From Shewanella violacea DSS12 (GTDB lineage Bacteria; Pseudomonadota; Gammaproteobacteria; Enterobacterales; Shewanellaceae), in assembly GCF_000091325.1 (NCBI RefSeq), contig NC_014012.1, positions 4,175,685 to 4,239,684 on the forward strand: a DNA stretch of 64,000 nt. The letters are read 5' to 3'. Made by a program: the position numbers and the translations under genes. The notes under the pieces are model-generated. The model was not told the origin of the DNA. It did no database searches and saw only the letters and a list, made by a program, of their open reading frames with translations. Below, in pieces: positions 48,976-59,389 of the stretch. Numbering within the stretch: the first letter of the stretch is position 1; every line of letters begins with the position of its first letter.

Positions 48976-50343
48976 TTAACTGACAGAGCCTAACACAGCT
49001 CGAGCCTCTCTCAAATCGAAATGCTCATCAACTTTTAAATATGCGACCCTCTCCTCTAAGACAACTATCGCCTCGGCAACACCTGGGAGTAGAGACAACT
49101 CAGTTGCCATCGCCTTGGCCTGTTCTTTACCTTCTACTGTAGCTTCAAGGGTATAGCTCTTGAGCAGTACAGGATTCTTCATGCCTAAGGTCAATAGCAG
49201 CCAGATAGTCATCAAGCAAAGAGCGACGCCAAACACACCGGCAGCGCCCACTAATTGATATGCACCACCGCCGAGTAATCCACCACTGAAGGCGCCGAGA
49301 AATTGACTGGTGGAATAAACCCCCATGGCAGAGCCCTTATCTCCCACAGGACAAAATTTGGCAATCAAACTTGGCAGCGAAGCTTCCAGATAGTTAAATC
49401 CGGTAAAAAATAGCACCACGGCAATGCTCAAGACCACTAAGTTGTCGGCAAACAGCGCCATCGAAGCTAAGGCCAACATCATGATCAATAAAGAGACCTG
49501 AAAAGTGGCCTTAGTATTTTTCTTCTTCACCCCTATGATCATCAAAGGCACCATAAGGAAGAAGGCACCTATAAATGCAGGAAAATAGAGCATCCAATGC
49601 TTTTCTTTCACTAAGCCCGCATCAACCAGATCCAATGGCAAGGCCACAAAAACTGCCGTCAGCACTAGGTGTAGAATAAAAATTCCGGCATCGAGTCTGA
49701 ATAGCTGGGGGTCGGTGATCATGGCTTTTAACTTGGTAGGTGTCGCCACAGTGTCACCTTTCGGCGCATGCGTTACGGGAGTCGGCACCATAAACTGCAC
49801 GATGAACATGCCTAATACCGCCAGACACGCCGTCATAGCAAACAAACCAGATAAACCAAGGTATTGGGCGACGATAGGCCCGACCAATAAGGATAGTGCG
49901 AAGGAGAAGCCTATGCACATGCCGATAATAGCCATCACCTTAGTGCGCTGTTCATCCCGAGTTAAATCGGCGGCCAAGGCCAACACGGCAGCGGCGATAG
50001 CTCCCATCCCCTGTATTGCCCGGCCTGCGACCACACCATAAATGGTATCGGCATTGGCGGCGACCAAACTACCGATAGCGAACAATACTAGACCGATGAG
50101 AATGATAGGTTTACGACCAAACTTATCCGATAGGATCCCCATGGGGATCTGCAACGCAGCTTGAGTTAAACCGTATGCGCCTATGGCTATCCCCACCCAA
50201 AGTGGAGAAAAACCTTCTAGATCTTGCCCGTATAGCGCAAAAACAGGCATGATCATAAACAAGCCCATCATGCGCAAACCGAATACACCGGCTAATGAAA
50301 ACGCGACTTTTTTCTCAGTCTTTGAGAGTCCGTTATTGGACAT
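48976..50343 (-). CDS. YajR-like MFS transporter
   Basis: 455 aa with 12 TM segments and the MFS motif A GILSDKFGRKPII between TM2 and TM3. A soluble C-terminal domain of ~65 residues (EQAKAMATELSLLPGVAEAIV ends the conserved part) resembles the YAM domain of E. coli YajR, and the length is the same. Substrate unknown. Its end lies 77 bp upstream of the ssb start, so cotranscription is possible. Confidence 0.85.
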   Translation of the reverse strand: MSNNGLSKTEKKVAFSLAGVFGLRMMGLFMIMPVFALYGQDLEGFSPLWVGIAIGAYGLTQAALQIPMGILSDKFGRKPIILIGLVLFAIGSLVAANADTIYGVVAGRAIQGMGAIAAAVLALAADLTRDEQRTKVMAIIGMCIGFSFALSLLVGPIVAQYLGLSGLFAMTACLAVLGMFIVQFMVPTPVTHAPKGDTVATPTKLKAMITDPQLFRLDAGIFILHLVLTAVFVALPLDLVDAGLVKEKHWMLYFPAFIGAFFLMVPLMIIGVKKKNTKATFQVSLLIMMLALASMALFADNLVVLSIAVVLFFTGFNYLEASLPSLIAKFCPVGDKGSAMGVYSTSQFLGAFSGGLLGGGAYQLVGAAGVFGVALCLMTIWLLLTLGMKNPVLLKSYTLEATVEGKEQAKAMATELSLLPGVAEAIVVLEERVAYLKVDEHFDLREARAVLGSVS

Positions 50344-50454
50344 GTTCCGCCCTGATTTGAATTCATAAATAAGTCGCGCATGTTATCACGAAGCTGTTTA
50401 TAAGCGCAAAGCAGCTAGCTTAATACGGCTTCGAGATTACCTAAGTTGACTCAG

Positions 50455-50585
50455 TCGCAGCAAAGCGGTGACTGAGTCGGGGTCACCCTGCGAGAAAAAT
50501 CTATTAGCTCTTGTCTCGCAGCCAACTTGTTGGCGACCTAGAAGTGAGCCTGCGAACGCGCTCGCAGCGCAGCGCTCTTGTAACC
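50455..50585. repeat. dispersed intergenic repeat, copy C
   Basis: Contains TCGCAGCCAACTTGTTGGCG (from 50516) followed by GAAGTGAGCCTGCGAACGCG and CTCGCAGCGCAGCG. The second part is one unit of the 39-bp minisatellite seen after csgG, so the two repeats belong to one family. Confidence 0.8.
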
Positions 50586-50661
50586 AAAGGTTAAAGCAGC
50601 TCCGCTTTTATCATTTTTTATGCGATAATCGATCTCTTTTTTACCGCCCATAGAGAGACAG

Positions 50662-53499
50662 ATGGACAAGATTGAAGTACGTGGCGCCCGCACCCACAAT
50701 CTAAAAAACATCGACTTAACGATTCCTAGAAACAAGTTGATAGTGATCACCGGCCTTTCAGGCTCAGGAAAATCATCCCTTGCCTTCGATACCTTGTATG
50801 CCGAAGGACAGCGACGTTATGTTGAATCTCTCTCCGCCTATGCGCGCCAATTTTTAAGCCTGATGGAAAAACCTGACGTCGATCTGATTGAAGGTCTCAG
50901 CCCAGCCATCTCTATCGAGCAAAAATCCACATCCCACAACCCCAGATCCACCGTCGGCACCATCACGGAGATCTACGACTACCTGCGTCTGCTTTTTGCC
51001 CGTGTCGGCGAACCCCGTTGTCCAACCCATAGCCAACCACTAGCCGCACAAACGGTCAGTCAGATGGTCGATAAGGTTATAGACCTACCGGAAGGCAGTC
51101 GCCAGATGTTACTGGCCCCTGTGGTCAACAACCGCAAGGGCGAGCATGTAAAACTGCTCGAAAGCTTAGCGGCTCAAGGGTTTATTCGTGCCCGTATCGA
51201 TGGGGAAGTTTGCGATTTAACCGACCCACCTGAATTAGAATTACATGTAAAGCACACTATCGAAGTCGTGGTCGATCGCTTCAAGGTGCGCGATGATATT
51301 AAGCAACGTCTAGCAGAGTCATTCGAAACGGCACTCGAGCTATCTGGCGGTATTGCCACTGTCGCCTCTATGGAGAGTGACAAACAGGACCAAACAGAAA
51401 CCCTATTGTTTTCAGCAAACTTTGCCTGCCCACTCTGTGGTTATTCCATGGCCGAGCTGGAACCTAGAATATTCTCCTTCAATAACCCGGCTGGCGCCTG
51501 TGGCACCTGTGATGGTTTGGGCGTTCAACAGTATTTTGATGCGGAACGGGTGATAATGAATTCTGAGCTGTCCCTCGCTGGCGGCGCCATTCGCGGCTGG
51601 GATAGACGCAACTTCTATTATTTTCAGATGCTCAGCTCATTAGCCGAACATTATAAATTTGATATTGAGCAACCCTACCAGCAACTGACTGATGATGTGC
51701 GCAAACTGGTGTTATACGGTTCCGGACAAGAGAGTATTGCCTTCAGGTATATCAACGACCGCGGGGATGTGGTGGTACGTAACCATCCTTTCGAAGGTAT
51801 CCTCAACAACATGGATCGCCGCTACCGTGAAACCGAATCCAACGCCGTCCGTGAAGAACTAGCCAAGTTCATCAATACCCAGTCCTGTCAAAGCTGTGGT
51901 GGATCTCGTCTGCGGGAAGAGGCGAGAAACGTATTTATAAAAGATCTTAACCTGCCTGTACTGACCGAATGGTCTATCGGCGAGGCCATGGACTATTTCA
52001 GTAATCTAGAGCTCCCTGGGCAGAAGGGCCAGATAGCAGAGAAGATCCTTAAGGAAGTGCGAGACAGACTCGGCTTCCTGGTCAATGTGGGACTCAATTA
52101 TTTAAGCCTATCTCGTTCGGCGGAAACCCTATCCGGCGGTGAAGCCCAGAGGATCAGACTCGCCAGCCAAATTGGCGCCGGGCTAGTCGGTGTCATGTAT
52201 GTCCTAGATGAGCCCTCTATCGGCCTGCACCAGAGAGATAATGAGCGCCTGCTTCAGACTCTGGTTCACCTAAGAGACTTAGGTAACACAGTAATCGTCG
52301 TCGAACACGACGAAGATGCGATCAAGATGGCCGACCACATTATCGATATCGGTCCCGGAGCCGGAGTCCATGGCGGCGAGGTTATCTGTGATGGCACACT
52401 GCAAGATATTCTCGACTGTGAGGCTTCGATCACCGGCCAATATCTGTCGGGCGCTAAACAGATACATATCAGTGAAGAGCGCGTGACTTACGACAGCAAC
52501 AAGGTCATCGAGCTATTTGGGGCCAGCGGCAACAACCTTCAGGATGTGGACCTAACCATTCCTATCGGTCTGTTCACCTGTGTCACCGGCGTATCAGGTT
52601 CCGGCAAGTCGACGCTGATAAACGATACCTTCTACAAGATAGCTCACAGACTACTTAATGGTGCCACGGTAGATGAGCCATCCCCCTATAAGAGTATCAA
52701 GGGCATGGATCACTGCGATAAGGTGGTCGATATCGATCAGAGCCCTATCGGTAGAACACCCAGATCGAATCCGGCCACTTATACCGGTATCTTCACTCCT
52801 ATTCGAGAGCTGTTTGCCGCGACCCAAGAGTCTCGCACACGTGGTTATAAGCCGGGACGTTTCTCTTTCAACGTCAAGGGCGGCCGCTGTGAAGCCTGCC
52901 AGGGTGACGGTCTAATTAAAGTTGAGATGCACTTCTTGCCGGATGTTTATGTCCCTTGTGATAACTGTAAGAGCCAACGATATAATCGTGAAACCTTAGA
53001 GGTCAGATACAAGGGCAAAAATATTCACGAGGTGTTATCTATGACAGTCGAAGTGGCCCGCGATTTCTTCGATGCCGTGCCAGCCATCTCCCGAAAACTG
53101 CAGATGTTGATGGAGGTAGGTCTCTCTTATATAAGCTTAGGCCAGAGCGCGACTACCCTGTCAGGCGGTGAAGCTCAGCGCGTTAAACTTGCCAAGGAGC
53201 TATCGAAAAGAGACACGGGTCAGACCCTGTATATTCTCGACGAGCCAACAACCGGACTACATTTCGCCGATATTCAGCTGTTACTAGACGTCTTACACAG
53301 GCTAAAAACCCATGGTAATACCATAGTGGTTATCGAGCACAACTTGGATGTCATCAAGACGGCCGACTGGATCATCGACTTAGGGCCAGAAGGCGGCGCC
53401 GGAGGTGGAACCATCATGGTCAGCGGCACACCGGAAGACGTCGCTCAACATACTGAATCTCATACGGCACGTTTTCTTAAACCTCTGCTGCAATGCTAA
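50662..53499 (+). CDS. uvrA: excinuclease ABC subunit A
   Basis: 945 aa. DNA-damage recognition ATPase of nucleotide excision repair. Two ABC modules: Walker [13 protein letters not shown] and [13 protein letters not shown], signatures [10 protein letters not shown] and [16 protein letters not shown]. Zinc modules CPLCG/CGTCDG and [14 protein letters not shown] are intact. I looked for a LexA box (CTGT-N8-ACAG) in the 318 bp upstream and found none. Confidence 0.97.
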   Translation: MDKIEVRGARTHNLKNIDLTIPRNKLIVITGLSGSGKSSLAFDTLYAEGQRRYVESLSAYARQFLSLMEKPDVDLIEGLSPAISIEQKSTSHNPRSTVGTITEIYDYLRLLFARVGEPRCPTHSQPLAAQTVSQMVDKVIDLPEGSRQMLLAPVVNNRKGEHVKLLESLAAQGFIRARIDGEVCDLTDPPELELHVKHTIEVVVDRFKVRDDIKQRLAESFETALELSGGIATVASMESDKQDQTETLLFSANFACPLCGYSMAELEPRIFSFNNPAGACGTCDGLGVQQYFDAERVIMNSELSLAGGAIRGWDRRNFYYFQMLSSLAEHYKFDIEQPYQQLTDDVRKLVLYGSGQESIAFRYINDRGDVVVRNHPFEGILNNMDRRYRETESNAVREELAKFINTQSCQSCGGSRLREEARNVFIKDLNLPVLTEWSIGEAMDYFSNLELPGQKGQIAEKILKEVRDRLGFLVNVGLNYLSLSRSAETLSGGEAQRIRLASQIGAGLVGVMYVLDEPSIGLHQRDNERLLQTLVHLRDLGNTVIVVEHDEDAIKMADHIIDIGPGAGVHGGEVICDGTLQDILDCEASITGQYLSGAKQIHISEERVTYDSNKVIELFGASGNNLQDVDLTIPIGLFTCVTGVSGSGKSTLINDTFYKIAHRLLNGATVDEPSPYKSIKGMDHCDKVVDIDQSPIGRTPRSNPATYTGIFTPIRELFAATQESRTRGYKPGRFSFNVKGGRCEACQGDGLIKVEMHFLPDVYVPCDNCKSQRYNRETLEVRYKGKNIHEVLSMTVEVARDFFDAVPAISRKLQMLMEVGLSYISLGQSATTLSGGEAQRVKLAKELSKRDTGQTLYILDEPTTGLHFADIQLLLDVLHRLKTHGNTIVVIEHNLDVIKTADWIIDLGPEGGAGGGTIMVSGTPEDVAQHTESHTARFLKPLLQC

Positions 53500-53704
53500 A
53501 AGCCAGCCGTAAAGCTAGCTGTGAATAAGCTAGCTATAGATGTAGGCCCGAGTCGATATGGCTTGGGCCTACACTTAGTTAAGCTCGATGAATAAACAAG
53601 GAGACCAAGCCTGCATTCTCCGATTTTAAAGATATACCTAGTGTATATCTGCTTAAATAAGGCTAAGTTTAATAGAACAAGTGGCAGTTAATCAAAGGAA
53701 CGGG

Positions 53705-54799
53705 ATGGATCCAACTCCTCATCGGCTTATTGGGCTAACGAATGCTAAGTTGAAATTTCAGCCGCTAGTAATGCTCGCCACTCTGCTGTTGATCAGCCTT
53801 TTCATCTCAGGCTGCAGTCACTCAAACTCCTCCTATGCCAGATGTAAGACTCAGCTCGCTCACCTATGGGCCAATACAGACCAGCTTCACGCCGATATAG
53901 CCAAACTCACCTCCCCTGAATTTGAGGGAAGAAAAACTGGCAGCCTAGGGGCCGAATTAACCAGGCAATATATTGAGCAAAGATATCGAGACATAGGCCT
54001 TATCCCCTGGAAAGATGAATACTCTGTGCCATTTACATACCCCTATAACTTCGGCGAACGCATAGGGGTCAATATGGTCGGCGTCATCTATGCCCATGAG
54101 CCCACAGACAAATGGCGGGTCATTGTCGCTCATTACGATCACTTAGGTAAAAAAGGACGTAACATTTATCCGGGGGCAGACGATAATGCCTCTGGTATTG
54201 CTGCTCTTTTACAAGTGGCCACCCGAGTAGCTAGCCAAGTCGAAAAACATAATCGAATAAAATCAGACACTCTTGCTGACCCACACCAAGAGCAAACAAA
54301 AGGGCTGTTACTAGAGCCTGTTAACACCTTATTTGTCGCAACCGATGCCGAAGAACCTGGCCTCTTTGGTGGCTATGCCTTAGTCGAACAACTCAAACAG
54401 CTAAGTGCCATCCCACAAATAAAACAGATAGAGCTAGCCATCAACATGGATATGGTGGGCCGTCCCAGTCGGCCCTATGCTATCTATCTCGAAGGCAGGC
54501 GGGGTTTTAGCCATTTTGATAAGATAAAGCAGACATTGACCGAAAAAACAGGCCTATGTATCAAGGCTAACCACCCTAATCCCCAGGGAAGGCGAGTCCA
54601 AAAAGTAAACTGGCTAAGAGCATCGGATCACTATCCTTTACATAAAGCAGGCATCCCCTGGCTTTACTTTGGAGTCCCAGCTCACAAGGATTACCACAAG
54701 AGCAGCGATACCATAGACAAAATAGATCTTAATTTTCTGGCCGCTGTGAGCGAATCGGCCTATCAACTGCTGATTATTGACAGTTTAACCTTAAAATAA
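53705..54799 (+). CDS. M28-family aminopeptidase-like lipoprotein
   Basis: 364 aa from ATG 53705 (AAAGGAA upstream; GTG 53681 has none). A hydrophobic stretch ends in the lipobox ISGC, so it is membrane-anchored outside the cytoplasm. Zinc ligands of M28 peptidases are present: His in AHYDHLG, bridging Asp in GADDNASG, catalytic Glu pair in DAEEPGLFGG, Asp in NMDMVG and a late His in KDYHKSSDT. A short insert (about 180-205) is not typical. It probably releases amino acids from exported peptides. Confidence 0.85.
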   Translation: MDPTPHRLIGLTNAKLKFQPLVMLATLLLISLFISGCSHSNSSYARCKTQLAHLWANTDQLHADIAKLTSPEFEGRKTGSLGAELTRQYIEQRYRDIGLIPWKDEYSVPFTYPYNFGERIGVNMVGVIYAHEPTDKWRVIVAHYDHLGKKGRNIYPGADDNASGIAALLQVATRVASQVEKHNRIKSDTLADPHQEQTKGLLLEPVNTLFVATDAEEPGLFGGYALVEQLKQLSAIPQIKQIELAINMDMVGRPSRPYAIYLEGRRGFSHFDKIKQTLTEKTGLCIKANHPNPQGRRVQKVNWLRASDHYPLHKAGIPWLYFGVPAHKDYHKSSDTIDKIDLNFLAAVSESAYQLLIIDSLTLK

Positions 54800-54903
54800 A
54801 CATGAAATTTACTAATGAAAATTAAATTTACTACTCGCTAACTCATTAATTGGCTTGATATTTGCTAGAGAATTATTACATATATAGGCTAAAAGCCCAT
54901 CTT

Positions 54904-54936
54904 TAATTGGTAATACCAATTACACCCTGCTATAAT
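54904..54936 (+). promoter_or_regulatory. promoter and overlapping palindrome upstream of deaD
   Basis: TTGGTA (54907-54912), 18 bp, TATAAT (54931-54936). The -35 lies inside the perfect palindrome TAATTGGTAATACCAATTA (54904-54922), which could be an operator. The transcript would have a ~105-nt leader with a small hairpin AGTGCT/AGCACT at 55006-55022. Confidence 0.6.
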
Positions 54937-55047
54937 ATTCGGCTTACTGATACGTTATTCGGTGCGGGAAGTCGACACGGGGTTGATTTTCTGTCTATAA
55001 ACCTAAGTGCTTTACGAGCACTCTGCTATTCCACAAGGTTACAACCC

Positions 55048-56901
55048 ATGTCATCCAATGAACAAACTTTCCGCGAACTCGGACTTTCCGAGCCTCTTTT
55101 GCGTTCTCTTGACGACCTTGGCTATGAAAAGCCAACGCCGATTCAAGCCGCAAGTATTATCCCTCTTATGGCTGGTAAAGACATATTAGGTCAAGCGCAG
55201 ACTGGTACAGGTAAAACAGGTGCTTTCGCACTGCCACTACTTAGCACCATAGATTCTTCGCTTAATGCTCCTCAAATTTTAGTCTTGGCACCGACTCGTG
55301 AACTTGCAGTGCAAGTTGCCGAAGCATTCGCTAGCTATGCTAAACATATGAAAGGTTTACATGTACTGCCGATTTACGGTGGTCAGAGCATGCACCAGCA
55401 ACTGAATGCCCTAAGACGTGGCCCTCAGGTCATCGTAGGTACACCTGGTCGTGTAATGGACCATATGCGTCGCGGTACACTTAAGCTAGATTCACTAAAA
55501 GCTATGGTGCTCGACGAAGCCGATGAAATGCTAAAAATGGGCTTCATCGACGATATCGAATGGATCCTTGAGCATACGCCAAAGCAACGTCAACTAGCTC
55601 TTTTCTCTGCGACTATGCCAGAGCAAATTAAGCGTGTTGCTAATAAATATTTGACCGAGCCAGTTCACGTTAAAATTGCAGCTACCACAGCGACAGTTGA
55701 AACTATTGAACAGCGCTTCGTTCAAGTCTCACAGCATAACAAGCTAGAAGCACTAGTTCGTGTCTTAGAAGTTGAGAGCACCGAAGGGATTATCATCTTC
55801 GTACGTACTCGTAATAGCTGTGTAGAACTTGCAGAGAAACTTGAAGCCCGCGGTTATGCATCATCGCCACTTCATGGTGACATGAACCAGCAGGCGCGTG
55901 AACGTGCCGTCGACCAGCTTAAGCGTGGCTCTTTAGACATTCTTATTGCAACAGACGTTGCAGCTCGTGGTCTAGATGTTGAACGTATCGGACACGTAAT
56001 AAACTACGATATTCCATATGATACTGAAGCTTATGTTCACCGTATTGGTCGTACAGACCGAGCTGGTCGTTCGGGTATGGCTATCTTGTTTGTGACACAC
56101 AGAGAAATGCGTATGCTACGCACTATCGAACGTGCAACTAAGAGCCGTATTTCTCCTATGGACGTACCGAGTCCTGAGTCTGTGACCGAGCGTCGTCTTT
56201 CTCGCTTAGGTGAGCAAGTAGCCGAGATAATCAGCAAAGATTCACTAGACTTCATGAAGGGTGCTGTAGCTCAGCTATGTCAGCAACTTGAAGTCGACAC
56301 AGATATTCTTGCCGCCGCTCTGCTTCAGCAAGTACAGAAAGAACGTCCACTGCAGTTACCTGCAATGAACGAACGTCAGCGTGATAGCCGTGATAGCCGT
56401 GATTCACGTAACACTCGAGATCGTAATGACCGTGGTGAGCGTGGTGCTCGTGGTGAGCGCAGTGAGCGTCCACGTCGTGATTCACGTCCAACTCCTAGTA
56501 ACTTAGGATCCGCTGACTCACTTAAAGACAATCCAGACGTTAAGATGTGTCGTTACATCATAGACGTTGGCCGTGACAATGGCGTTGGCGTTGGTAACAT
56601 AGTAGGTGCTGTAGCTAATGAAGCTAACATCGACAGCCGTTACATAGGTCAAATCCAGTTATTCGATCAAATAACAGCCATCGACCTTCCAGCTGGAATG
56701 CCTGCAGATGTACTACAACACCTTAGAAAAGTGCGTGTTTGTGGTAAGCCATTGAACATACGTGAAGCTGAAGGTGCTGAACTTCCTGCTGGCGGAGATA
56801 GCCGTCCAGCACGTCGTCCACGTAAACCTTCAAGCGATCGTCGCCCAGCATCAGGTGACAAAAAACCACATCGTAAAGGTGGCGCTCCTAAGGAGAGCTA
56901 A
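55048..56901 (+). CDS. deaD: DEAD-box RNA helicase DeaD/CsdA
   Basis: 617 aa from ATG 55048 (AAGG upstream), matching E. coli DeaD in length. Motifs: Q motif KPTPIQAASI, I AQTGTGKTGAF, Ia APTRELAVQVA, II VLDEADEML, III FSATMPEQ, VI HRIGRTDRAG. The C-terminal DbpA-like RNA-binding fold (about 515-585) is preceded by an Arg/Asp-rich stretch and followed by a basic tail. It unwinds RNA in ribosome assembly and mRNA decay at low temperature. The long leader fits cold-regulated expression (inference). Confidence 0.96.
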   Translation: MSSNEQTFRELGLSEPLLRSLDDLGYEKPTPIQAASIIPLMAGKDILGQAQTGTGKTGAFALPLLSTIDSSLNAPQILVLAPTRELAVQVAEAFASYAKHMKGLHVLPIYGGQSMHQQLNALRRGPQVIVGTPGRVMDHMRRGTLKLDSLKAMVLDEADEMLKMGFIDDIEWILEHTPKQRQLALFSATMPEQIKRVANKYLTEPVHVKIAATTATVETIEQRFVQVSQHNKLEALVRVLEVESTEGIIIFVRTRNSCVELAEKLEARGYASSPLHGDMNQQARERAVDQLKRGSLDILIATDVAARGLDVERIGHVINYDIPYDTEAYVHRIGRTDRAGRSGMAILFVTHREMRMLRTIERATKSRISPMDVPSPESVTERRLSRLGEQVAEIISKDSLDFMKGAVAQLCQQLEVDTDILAAALLQQVQKERPLQLPAMNERQRDSRDSRDSRNTRDRNDRGERGARGERSERPRRDSRPTPSNLGSADSLKDNPDVKMCRYIIDVGRDNGVGVGNIVGAVANEANIDSRYIGQIQLFDQITAIDLPAGMPADVLQHLRKVRVCGKPLNIREAEGAELPAGGDSRPARRPRKPSSDRRPASGDKKPHRKGGAPKES

Positions 56902-56942
56902 TCTGAGATGATCTCACTAGCACAATAAAAGCTAAGTGAAAC

Positions 56943-56973
56943 AAAAAAAAGGAGCCTATGGCTCCTTTTTTTA
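56943..56973 (+). terminator. terminator after deaD
   Basis: AAAAAAGGAGCC-TAT-GGCTCCTTTTTT. Confidence 0.88.
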
Positions 56974-57005
56974 TGGCTTACTTTGTGATTTTCACTAGAG
57001 TGCTA

Positions 57006-57437
57006 TCAGGTTAAAAATATAGGCTTTATAACACTATCGAAGAAGACTAGCAGATATAGGATGAGCAACAATATTATGCTGACTATGCAGCGCCTTCTCG
57101 ACTCTTTGCCATCGAGATTAAGCAAACTAGGAAAAAGGAGAAAGTTGAACGGATTAAACAGATTTTGATAACATATGATGGCGATACCATTTTTACGTCC
57201 TGCTATTAGCATACGGTAGAAAAAGAAACTAAAACGGATCAACAATAAAGGAATGCTGATAAACATAGCCAATGAAAAAGCCAGCTCAATACCCGATAAT
57301 TGAACCTCAAGCTGCAGCAAGTGCTTCACCTCCCCAGTCATAGATAAGACAAGACCAACGGTAACCAGCATAGAGAAAAGTAAAAAAAGTAGGCTAGAGC
57401 GGAGTAATCTATACCAATCCAGGGTTACATTTCGCAT
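57006..57437 (-). CDS. hypothetical membrane protein
   Basis: 143 aa with four hydrophobic segments (about 13-33, 48-74, 88-102, 116-140) and a basic N-terminus. I do not recognise a family. TACTAAATTTAGTA, a 14-bp palindrome at 57522-57535, lies upstream and could be its operator. Confidence 0.6.
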   Translation of the reverse strand: MRNVTLDWYRLLRSSLLFLLFSMLVTVGLVLSMTGEVKHLLQLEVQLSGIELAFSLAMFISIPLLLIRFSFFFYRMLIAGRKNGIAIICYQNLFNPFNFLLFPSLLNLDGKESRRRCIVSIILLLILYLLVFFDSVIKPIFLT

Positions 57438-57521
57438 ATGGACACCTTAAGTCATCAATTTAACTGCAGACTTTAATCAATATCTTGTCCATAAGAGACA
57501 TGAGCACTTTATCCCTAATAT

Positions 57522-57535
57522 TACTAAATTTAGTA
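57522..57535. promoter_or_regulatory. 14-bp palindrome upstream of the membrane protein gene
   Basis: TACTAAATTTAGTA, self-complementary, 85 bp before the start at 57437. Confidence 0.35.
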
Positions 57536-57538
57536 CAA

Positions 57539-57570
57539 TTTTAATCATTCCATACCTTGGATGATTAAAA
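57539..57570 (-). terminator. stem-loop after the LhgO-like gene
   Basis: TTTTAATCAT / ATGATTAAAA with a 12-base loop, 20 bp beyond the stop of the minus-strand gene. A/T-rich stem and weak T-run. Confidence 0.5.
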
Positions 57571-57589
57571 TCTATGTAAGCTAAAGTAT

Positions 57590-58717
57590 CTAACTCTCTA
57601 TCTCGAGCCCAACAGCTAGATGTTTCGCTATCGCTAAACTGGCGGTGAGACCTGGTGACTCTATACCAAATAAGTTAACCAGTCCCTTTACCCCGTGAGC
57701 TGCACAGCCATCAATACGGAAGTCTGCAAAACGCTTATCGGGCCCTTGTAATTTAGGCCTTATCCCCGAGTAACTGGGCTGCAGTTTATCCCCCTCTATG
57801 CCTGGGAAATAACGCCTTATCGCCTCAAGGAATTTAGGTTTCAAGCTGGAATCTAGGCTGTAGTCGGGTATTGCCGAGCGAGAGATGTACTGGGTATCTG
57901 GACCAAATTTCAGTTGCCCCCCCATATCTAGAGTCGCGTGGATCCCAAGCCCGGTGATATTTGTCTCCGGGACTGGATAGACTAGCTTTGAAAAAGGATT
58001 CTTACCGCCATATGAAAAATAATGGCCTTTGCACCAATGCAGCTCAGGAATACTGCCCTTGCCTAATCCGTCAATCTTATGGGCTACATCAGTAGCGTAT
58101 AGGCCAGCACTATTGATAAGCAATCGGCTCCGCAATGTCATCTGCTCGCCACCAATATCTAAACGTATGATAAAGCCCTTAGCTGTGGTCTCTGCACCGA
58201 TAAAACGAGTTCTGGCTACGAAGGTGGCACCATTCTGCTCCGAGTCTGCCAATAGACTCTGCATATACCTATGACTATCAATAATGCCAGTGGACGGGGA
58301 CAATAAGGCTGACGATGCCTTCAGCTCAGTCGAAAAATGGTGTAAGTCACGGCTAGATTGCCAGATAAGATCATCGACACCATTTATCTTTGCCTTGACT
58401 AGCAGTCGCTCAAGGTAAGCCTCTTGAGTCGAATTTTGTGCAAGTATAAGCTTACCCAGGCGCCTAAATGGAATATTCCTCTTTAGGCAGTATTGATACA
58501 GTTCAGCCTTACCTTCAACACAAAGCTTCGCCTTTAAACTCGGTTGCGGATAGTAGAGTCCTCCATGAATGACCTCACTATTTCGACTGCTGATCTCTTC
58601 ACCGAAGCGCTCATTTTGATCAATTATAATGATGTTCGAGAGCCTAGGGCTCAGCCTCGCCCCAATCGCAAGCCCAACAACACCAGCCCCAATAATGACC
58701 GCGTCAACTTTTTCCAT
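57590..58717 (-). CDS. FAD-dependent 2-hydroxyglutarate oxidase-like protein
   Basis: 375 aa. FAD-binding N-terminus AVIIGAGVVGLAIGARLS, then SSRNSEVIHGGLYYP, which is diagnostic for the LhgO/L2HGDH group of the DAO superfamily, and LLINSAGLYATDVA. C-terminal VKGLVNLFGIESPGLTASLA closes the FAD site. The likely reaction is oxidation of L-2-hydroxyglutarate or a similar 2-hydroxy acid, with electrons passed to quinone. The substrate is not certain. Confidence 0.83.
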   Translation of the reverse strand: MEKVDAVIIGAGVVGLAIGARLSPRLSNIIIIDQNERFGEEISSRNSEVIHGGLYYPQPSLKAKLCVEGKAELYQYCLKRNIPFRRLGKLILAQNSTQEAYLERLLVKAKINGVDDLIWQSSRDLHHFSTELKASSALLSPSTGIIDSHRYMQSLLADSEQNGATFVARTRFIGAETTAKGFIIRLDIGGEQMTLRSRLLINSAGLYATDVAHKIDGLGKGSIPELHWCKGHYFSYGGKNPFSKLVYPVPETNITGLGIHATLDMGGQLKFGPDTQYISRSAIPDYSLDSSLKPKFLEAIRRYFPGIEGDKLQPSYSGIRPKLQGPDKRFADFRIDGCAAHGVKGLVNLFGIESPGLTASLAIAKHLAVGLEIES

Positions 58718-58953
58718 CTGCTTACTTAAATTATGTTTTCACTACAATCTCATGAATACTTACTTTTGCAAAGCCATCCCATCAAAGGAACTTATCTTAA
58801 TTATCCGACTCAAACTGATTGTGCCGATGAGGAAGAGACATCAGAGAATGAGCACTGTTAATTGCTTACCATAGATAATTATTTGCGACTTAGTCAAAGC
58901 TCTTCTAAATTTATAAGGCGCTACATAGGACAAAATAAAAATAGGGAGTCATT

Positions 58954-59361
58954 ATGCATAAATTCAGTTTCGGCTGCTCTGTAAGGCTATTAACCAATAA
59001 TATTGCCGAGATAATCATAGAGCCAGAGGTCGAGGTAACACTGGAAATGTTAGGTGAGTTTGATGAATATATGAGTGAAATCTTCAATCACGACTACGCA
59101 TTACTAGTTAATAAACAACATAAATATAGCTACACTTTCGAAGCACAACTTTGTATGGCATCACAGGAGCACTTAAAAGCAACTGCAGTAGTATTCTACG
59201 ATGAAAATGATGCTAGCCTCCCCACTCAACTAGTCGAGAGACGCCAGATTGATCAACTAAATATCCGGTTGTTTTCAGGGATCAACGATGGCAGCCAGCA
59301 TGCTATCAATTGGTTAGAGGAGCAACTTGCAACTGAGGTACAGTTGGAGCTTTCATCGTGA
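58954..59361 (+). CDS. hypothetical protein, possibly SpoIIAA/STAS-like
   Basis: 135 aa with GGAG five bases before the ATG. No signal peptide. The pattern of strands and helices (NIAEIIIEPEVEVTLEMLGEF, HDYALLVNKQHKY, LKATAVVFYDEND) recalls small SpoIIAA-like proteins, but no diagnostic residue confirms it. Function unknown. Confidence 0.55.
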   Translation: MHKFSFGCSVRLLTNNIAEIIIEPEVEVTLEMLGEFDEYMSEIFNHDYALLVNKQHKYSYTFEAQLCMASQEHLKATAVVFYDENDASLPTQLVERRQIDQLNIRLFSGINDGSQHAINWLEEQLATEVQLELSS

Positions 59362-59389
59362 AAGCTCGATCCTCCGCCCCATGTCTCGA

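Noticed and set aside
50538..50661. Small ORFs around the uvrA start region
   Set aside because: They are made of the dispersed repeat and of the opposite strand of uvrA, with no coding signs.
54907..55047. N-terminal extension of DeaD to 54907
   Set aside because: It would start inside the promoter palindrome and runs through the -10 box. The family N-terminus begins at ATG 55048.
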